From Oegoconia quadripuncta (Eukaryota > Arthropoda > Insecta > Lepidoptera > Autostichidae), in contig OX438755.1 of assembly GCA_949316235.1 (NCBI GenBank), positions 20,359,151 to 20,423,150 on the forward strand: a DNA stretch of 64,000 nt, written 5' to 3'. Each line of letters opens with the position of its first letter. Position 1 is the first letter of the stretch. Positions 59,721 to 64,000 of the stretch are shown here, one piece after another. The notes under the pieces were generated by a model that ran no database searches, had not been told where the DNA came from, and saw only the letters and a program-made list of their open reading frames with translations. Position numbers and translations under genes: made by a program.

Positions 59721-59944
59721 TTTGTTTACTAAGTATACCATTCTGAAACCACCTTTAGTGTAGAAGTCCTACAATTTTCTGCAGAATTCGGCTATGGTAC
59801 CTAGTGGATAGTTGTTCTTAAACAGGGATTCTACTCTCTAACGAAAATCGCTTCGGACGGCTGTTACTTCGGACTTTTTCTTTTGCTGTTTGCTGTTTCA
59901 ATTATAAACCAATCGTCATTATTTTACTTTTGTTGTATATAGAT

Positions 59945-60240
59945 GGACATCACGACCTGTTTGGTGTAGTGGTTAGCAACTCTGACCACTACACCAAACG
60001 GTTGCGGGTTCGAATCCCGCTAAGGGCATATGTTTGTGTGATGAATACGGACATACACATGTCCGTATTCATGTACACGAGCTATGGATGTTTTCATTTA
60101 TGATAAGTATTTATTTACTAAAAAAAATGTATTTATGTAGTATATCAACTATCTGGTATCCACAACACAAGCCTATAGTTGCTTACTGTGGAACTAGATG
60201 GCGATGTGTGTATGTCTAAGGATATTTATTTATTTATTTA
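59945..60240 (+). mobile_element. SINE family 2, full-length
   Basis: CACGACCTGTTTGGTGTAGT head and GGTTCGAATCCCGCTAAGGG B box, through CAACTATCTGGTATCCACAA to GAACTAGATGGCGATGTGTG and a TTTA tail. ACATACACATGTCCGTATTC is duplicated inversely near 60045. A 3' fragment follows at 60310-60380. Confidence 0.82.
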
Positions 60241-60579
60241 TTATCACAAGTGAGTACGGAACGCAAAGAACATCTGAAGTTATGCAAATAAATGATTCTT
60301 AGCAAAAGAAATTGCTTAGTATGGAACTAGATGGCGCTGTGTGTATGTCTGAGGATATTATTTTATTTATTTATATCATCCAAATAAACCAAACAACTGT
60401 ATTAAAAGCTAAATATCTATTAAACGGCTTAACCGATTTTCATCAAACATGGCTAAGAACTACCTTGCAACCACTGGCTTTCGAATACAAAAAACCGTTT
60501 TCAAATCGGCCTAGCCGTTTTGGCGCATCAATGCCATTAACAGACGTAAGCTTCGAATTTATAACACTAGTCTGATGTT

Positions 60580-61045
60580 TTCGTACTAGGCCTGCCATTT
60601 AAAAAATGCTGAAGGTTAAGAAGATTGAATTTATATTTTTTGCCCATATAAATCGATCTAACAGCCTATTAACCTCGGAATCGAACCGTGACCTTTGTTA
60701 GGTGAAGGAGGCCCTGCCACTGCACTTGGTTATCAAACACAACTCGCGTCGCGCGCAATCAATATTCAAAGCAGCGCGTGCGCCGGGAAAGCAACTTGCT
60801 AGGAGAGTGAATAATAATTGATTTGGCGGTTACTGTTGTGTAGATCTTCTGCAGCATTTTTTTTATTAGATTAGTAACAATTACTCATATGGAATAGTAA
60901 TTAACACATAGCAATTTTTAATAATATGTAATTCTAATACTTATATATTGGCCATTTTGTAAATCTAATGCGAATGGATTAAGAGATAAATTTAATTGAG
61001 TATTTGAAACAACAAATTTATAAAACAAAATTAAAAATACCTACA
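60580..61045. other. No gene seen
   Basis: GTCGCGCGCAATCAATATTC and GCAGCGCGTGCGCCGGGAAA are a short GC-rich patch. No coding or RNA feature recognised. Confidence 0.4.
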
Positions 61046-61057
61046 AATAAAAATATC

Positions 61058-61390
61058 TACCGCCTCCGTGGCTCAATGTAAACAACATTGGGTTTACGAT
61101 TCGGAGGTCGCGGGTTAGATTCCCAGCGGGGTACATGTTTAAGTACTCGGTTTGGTTGGTGGTAGGGCATTTTAAATAACCGCCTGGCTAGCTACCACCA
61201 TCTTATCTAAATCTGCCGCCAAGCAGCAATGTTAATAGCATTGTTGTGTTCCGGTTGTCAGAGATAAGATAGCCAGTCCCCCAAATGTGTTGGGGTTTTC
61301 GGGTCAGTACGCTTCCACCTTCGACCTCATCTTCACTTAACATCAGGTGTGATTGAGGTCAAGTACGAACCCCTTGCATAAAAAAAAAGA
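61058..61390 (+). mobile_element. SINE family 1, full-length
   Basis: CCGCCTCCGTGGCTCAATGT head, body and CCCCTTGCATAAAAAAAA tail. Confidence 0.85.
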
Positions 61391-61404
61391 CCCATATCTT
61401 ATAG

Positions 61405-61565
61405 AAAAAATACGCCGTCCAACTCGCTTCCGTGAGGCATAGTACCTAGTACGCTAGCGCTATTGCCCCGCTGAATGCATAAGCTCAGCTGCTGAGCAAA
61501 GTAGGTACCAGCTCTCACATCTCCAGAGGCGTGGACGCATAAATCCTTTACAAATTGTTTCGTGT
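61405..61565 (-). pseudogene. LINE C-terminal remnant
   Basis: TACGCCGTCCAACTCGCTTC, GCATAGTACCTAGTACGCTA and TCAGCTGCTGAGCAAAGTAG match 53225-53360 in reverse. Confidence 0.65.
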
Positions 61566-61874
61566 AAATCGTAATTTTGATTTTTAATTTTCTTGATAGA
61601 ACTTGTAGATTGTCGAAATAAAAGTTTATTATTATAAGATACTTTGCCAGTTAAATGAAATGATGTGAAAATTGTCGGTTTATTGTCAGCATCTATATAG
61701 GTACGTCCCCATCGTTGGAGCACAGCGTATGCTTGAAACAAGCACTCTGGCCGCGTAACATACATGGCTCACCTTTCGACATGATACAGAAATGTTCACG
61801 TAACAGGGGAAGTTAAGTTAGAAGTTAAGGGCGGGATTATAACGTCAGATTTTGTTTCCGATTGTCTGATCAGA

Positions 61875-62060
61875 CTATCTCATCGTATTTAATCTACTTC
61901 AGCTACTTTCACACCTTGATGTCATATGGTATCTTGCTGTGGGGAAACGCTGCTGATACAGACAGCATATTTATCTTGCAGAACCGAACTATTCGTGCAA
62001 TTTATAAACTAAGGTCAAGAGATACATTAAGACAAATATTTAAAGAAATTTTAATTTGTT
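61875..62060 (+). pseudogene. Jockey-clade RT fragment
   Basis: LIYFSYFHTLMSYGILLWGN and AADTDSIFILQNRTIRAIYK closely follow the 46.9-47.1 kb element. It stops where a SINE family 1 3' half begins. Confidence 0.75.
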
Positions 62061-62061
62061 G

Positions 62062-62210
62062 TTGTTGTGTTCCGGTTGTCAGAGATAAGATAGCCAGTCC
62101 CCCAAATGTGTTGGGGTTTCCGGGTCAGTGCGCTTCCACCGTCGACCTCATCTTCACTTAACATCAGGTGTGATTGAGAACAAGTGCGAACCCGTCGTGC
62201 ATAAAAAAAA
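62062..62210 (+). mobile_element. SINE family 1, 3' half
   Basis: TTGTGTTCCGGTTGTCAGAG to CGTCGTGCATAAAAAAAAA. Confidence 0.8.
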
Positions 62211-62481
62211 ATATTTGTGGAAAGTCCCTTAGTCGCCTTTTACGATTTACGTGGGACTGAAAAGTTGATTGACATACACGTCTAATAGTGAACTTAAAAC
62301 TCAAAAACAAGTAAGTAATACTTTTGAATCGCACCGCAATTATAGAAAAACCTCGTCACAAAATCATTATAACGTAACAATAGTGGGATAAGTAGACTGT
62401 AATTACTTAAACAATTGAGACTGTACGATGACCCTAACATTACCAGTGTAAGATGGGCGTGCGATGCCATCGGAGATGTTT

Positions 62482-62650
62482 TTTTCCACGACGGGTTACT
62501 TCACTCACACCTGATGTCAAGTGAAAATGAGGTCGAAGGTGGAAGCGTACTCACCCGGAAACCCCAACACATTTGGAGGACTTATCTCTGACAACCGGAA
62601 CACAACGATGCTTTTAACATTGCTGCTTGGCGGCAGATTTAGATAAGATG
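62482..62650 (-). mobile_element. SINE family 1, 3' half
   Basis: TTTTTTCCACGACGGGTTAC to CGGCAGATTTAGATAAGATG. Inverted relative to 62062-62210. Confidence 0.78.
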
Positions 62651-62699
62651 TTATTGTTATTATATGAATAATGAGACAGCTATGTCCATGCTTGCTTAT

Positions 62700-62935
62700 A
62701 ATAAATAAGGGAATAAGAACCAGTTATCTGTTTACGTTAGCCACATAAACAGATAACTGGTTCTTATTCCTTGTACTAACATTGTGCCTGTCACTATTTT
62801 TAGCGAATAAGGTTATATTTTTTTTTGCATATAACAAATTCTCATAAATGTATTGAGATGCCATTGTATTGATATTATATATGATGAAGATATTAATGGA
62901 CGGAGTAAACCCTGTTACCGTCACGTTTTTGGTTA
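62700..62935 (-). pseudogene. Jockey-clade LINE fragment with foldback
   Basis: Minus strand: MASQYIYENLLYAKKNITLF and KNSDRHNVSTRNKNQLSVYV. Its edge forms a 25-bp palindrome at 62710-62770. Confidence 0.65.
62710..62770. repeat. Perfect palindrome, 25-bp arms, 11-base loop
   Basis: GGAATAAGAACCAGTTATCT... (62710-62734) and its exact inverse at 62746-62770. Confidence 0.93.
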
Positions 62936-62939
62936 TGGT

Positions 62940-63480
62940 TTAGTTTGGGTATTATCGTTCTAAATTAACGCGATTAGCTCCCAACTTAAACTGGAAGTAT
63001 AACCTAATGACAATGATAAACGAATTCGACCATAGACATGATAATACGAGTGTTGGACTGCGCACGTCACACACAATAGACTCTTCACGTTTTAATCACT
63101 GTTACCAAATGGAGTTTTAAAATAATAGAAATGGACGTCACTAGACGAAGTCAAGAAGATTTCTATTCATACCTGTAACATGACCATTGTCTTTAAAAAT
63201 CTGAGAACAAGAGTTAATAAAACATGGTCTATATATATTATTAGTGTGTATCCCATCAATAAGCCTTACATTAACCTAACTGAGAAAAAAATTAAAGTGG
63301 GTGTGCGTATCCTACCGATTGCACTAGTTTTCTCCATAACCTTAACTTTATCGTGCATTAGTATACTTTGCTATTGCCAGGCTTGTCAGTAAGTTTCCTT
63401 ATCAACTCATAACTCATAATTTACCATAACTCATAATTTGGGAATTACATAAATTTGAATTTGTTTAATTCACATTAACA
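62940..63480. other. No gene seen
   Basis: A 70-codon frame at 63180-63392 has one hydrophobic stretch near its end but no family resemblance or splice support. Confidence 0.4.
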
Positions 63481-63489
63481 CAATAGAAT

Positions 63490-63765
63490 AATAATAAATA
63501 AATATCTTTGCACATACACACAGCGCCATCTAGTTCCACACTAAGCAACTAGGCTGGTATTATATAGATACCAGATAGTTGATAAACTACACAAATGCAT
63601 TTTTTTTGTAAATAAATACGTATATAAATGAAAAACATCCATAACTCGGGAACACATGTCTGTATTCATCACACAAACATATGCCTCTAGCGGGATTCGA
63701 ACGCGCAACCTTTTGGTATAACAGCAGAGTTTCTAACCACTACACCAAACAAGTCGTCAATTACT
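63490..63765 (-). mobile_element. SINE family 2, near full-length
   Basis: CACAGCGCCATCTAGTTCCA, ATACCAGATAGTTGATAAAC, CATCCATAACTCGGGAACAC and GGGATTCGAACGCGCAACC to CCACTACACCAAACAAGTCG. Confidence 0.8.
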
Positions 63766-64000
63766 TAGCTATTGTAACGGACATTGTCATATTTTATTTG
63801 TTAACCACTAGTAGTTTATTTACAATGCATTATTAAAGATATTTATTTGACACCGCACAATGACAATAGTAATAACAAAAATAACAAGAAAATTATAACA
63901 GCAACCATCATGAGTAGCTTGACCACACGCGATATAGTTCACCACACGTTATATCGCGCGCATCTATCAAAATGCTCACTTTGGCAGATGACCGCGATAA

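Noticed and set aside
5172..63765. tRNA-gene-like A and B boxes (GGTTCGAATCCCGC and similar) at many sites
   Set aside because: Each continues into a shared SINE body and tail, and the acceptor stem and anticodon arm do not fold as a functional tRNA. They are SINE heads.
1..64000. CRISPR array, operon or prokaryotic defence system
   Set aside because: Tandem repeats here lack spacers; the window is clearly intron-containing insect DNA.
1..64000. Endogenous virus or LTR retrotransposon
   Set aside because: All reverse-transcriptase remnants are of non-LTR type (poly-A or short-repeat tails, no protease or integrase, no LTR pairs seen).

Overview
This is intron-rich, AT-rich animal DNA packed with transposable elements, and everything fits a moth or butterfly (Lepidoptera). 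The support is GT-AG spliced genes, tRNA-derived SINEs with lepidopteran-type bodies, Jockey/CR1/R1-type LINE remnants, Lep1-like Helitrons and many MITEs. No prokaryotic operon, CRISPR array or viral gene was seen.

Only two protein-coding genes can be supported. Both encode cationic amino acid transporters (CAT, SLC7A1-4 family, related to Drosophila slimfast and its paralogues). CAT-A (+ strand) enters the window already in progress: seven exons between 670 and 10463 encode its last 302 residues. CAT-B (- strand) has a complete reading frame of 623 codons in eleven exons from 41660 down to 28224. The genes converge tail to tail, about 17.8 kb apart. Equivalent exons have matching lengths (238 = 98+140; 103/103; 149/149; 109/109) and identical splice phases, so they are paralogues from a local duplication. 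Both should be plasma-membrane importers of arginine and lysine; they are not an operon or a complex.

Layout. 1-10.5 kb: CAT-A exons, with introns full of SINEs, a 54-bp minisatellite cut by a LINE, an old tandem array cut by two LINE pieces, and a 5S-rRNA-like fragment. 10.5-28.2 kb: gene-free DNA made of foldback elements, three near-identical PIF/Harbinger-like MITEs, a degenerate tandem array and several nested insertions. 28.2-41.7 kb: CAT-B, with hAT MITEs, SINEs and a near-identical 0.39-kb repeat pair in its introns. 41.7-64 kb: no gene seen; Jockey/CR1 LINE fragments, palindromes, a hAT element carrying a nested Tc1/mariner-type foldback, a (CA)48 microsatellite and more SINEs.

I found no convincing undescribed biological system. 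The most informative observations are the intron presence/absence difference between the paralogues, antisense SINE tails lying within a few bases of three splice donors, a coding tandem repeat in the CAT-B tail, long perfect palindromes in LINE copies, and several nested transposons with readable target-site duplications. All comparisons were made by eye; no database was searched.
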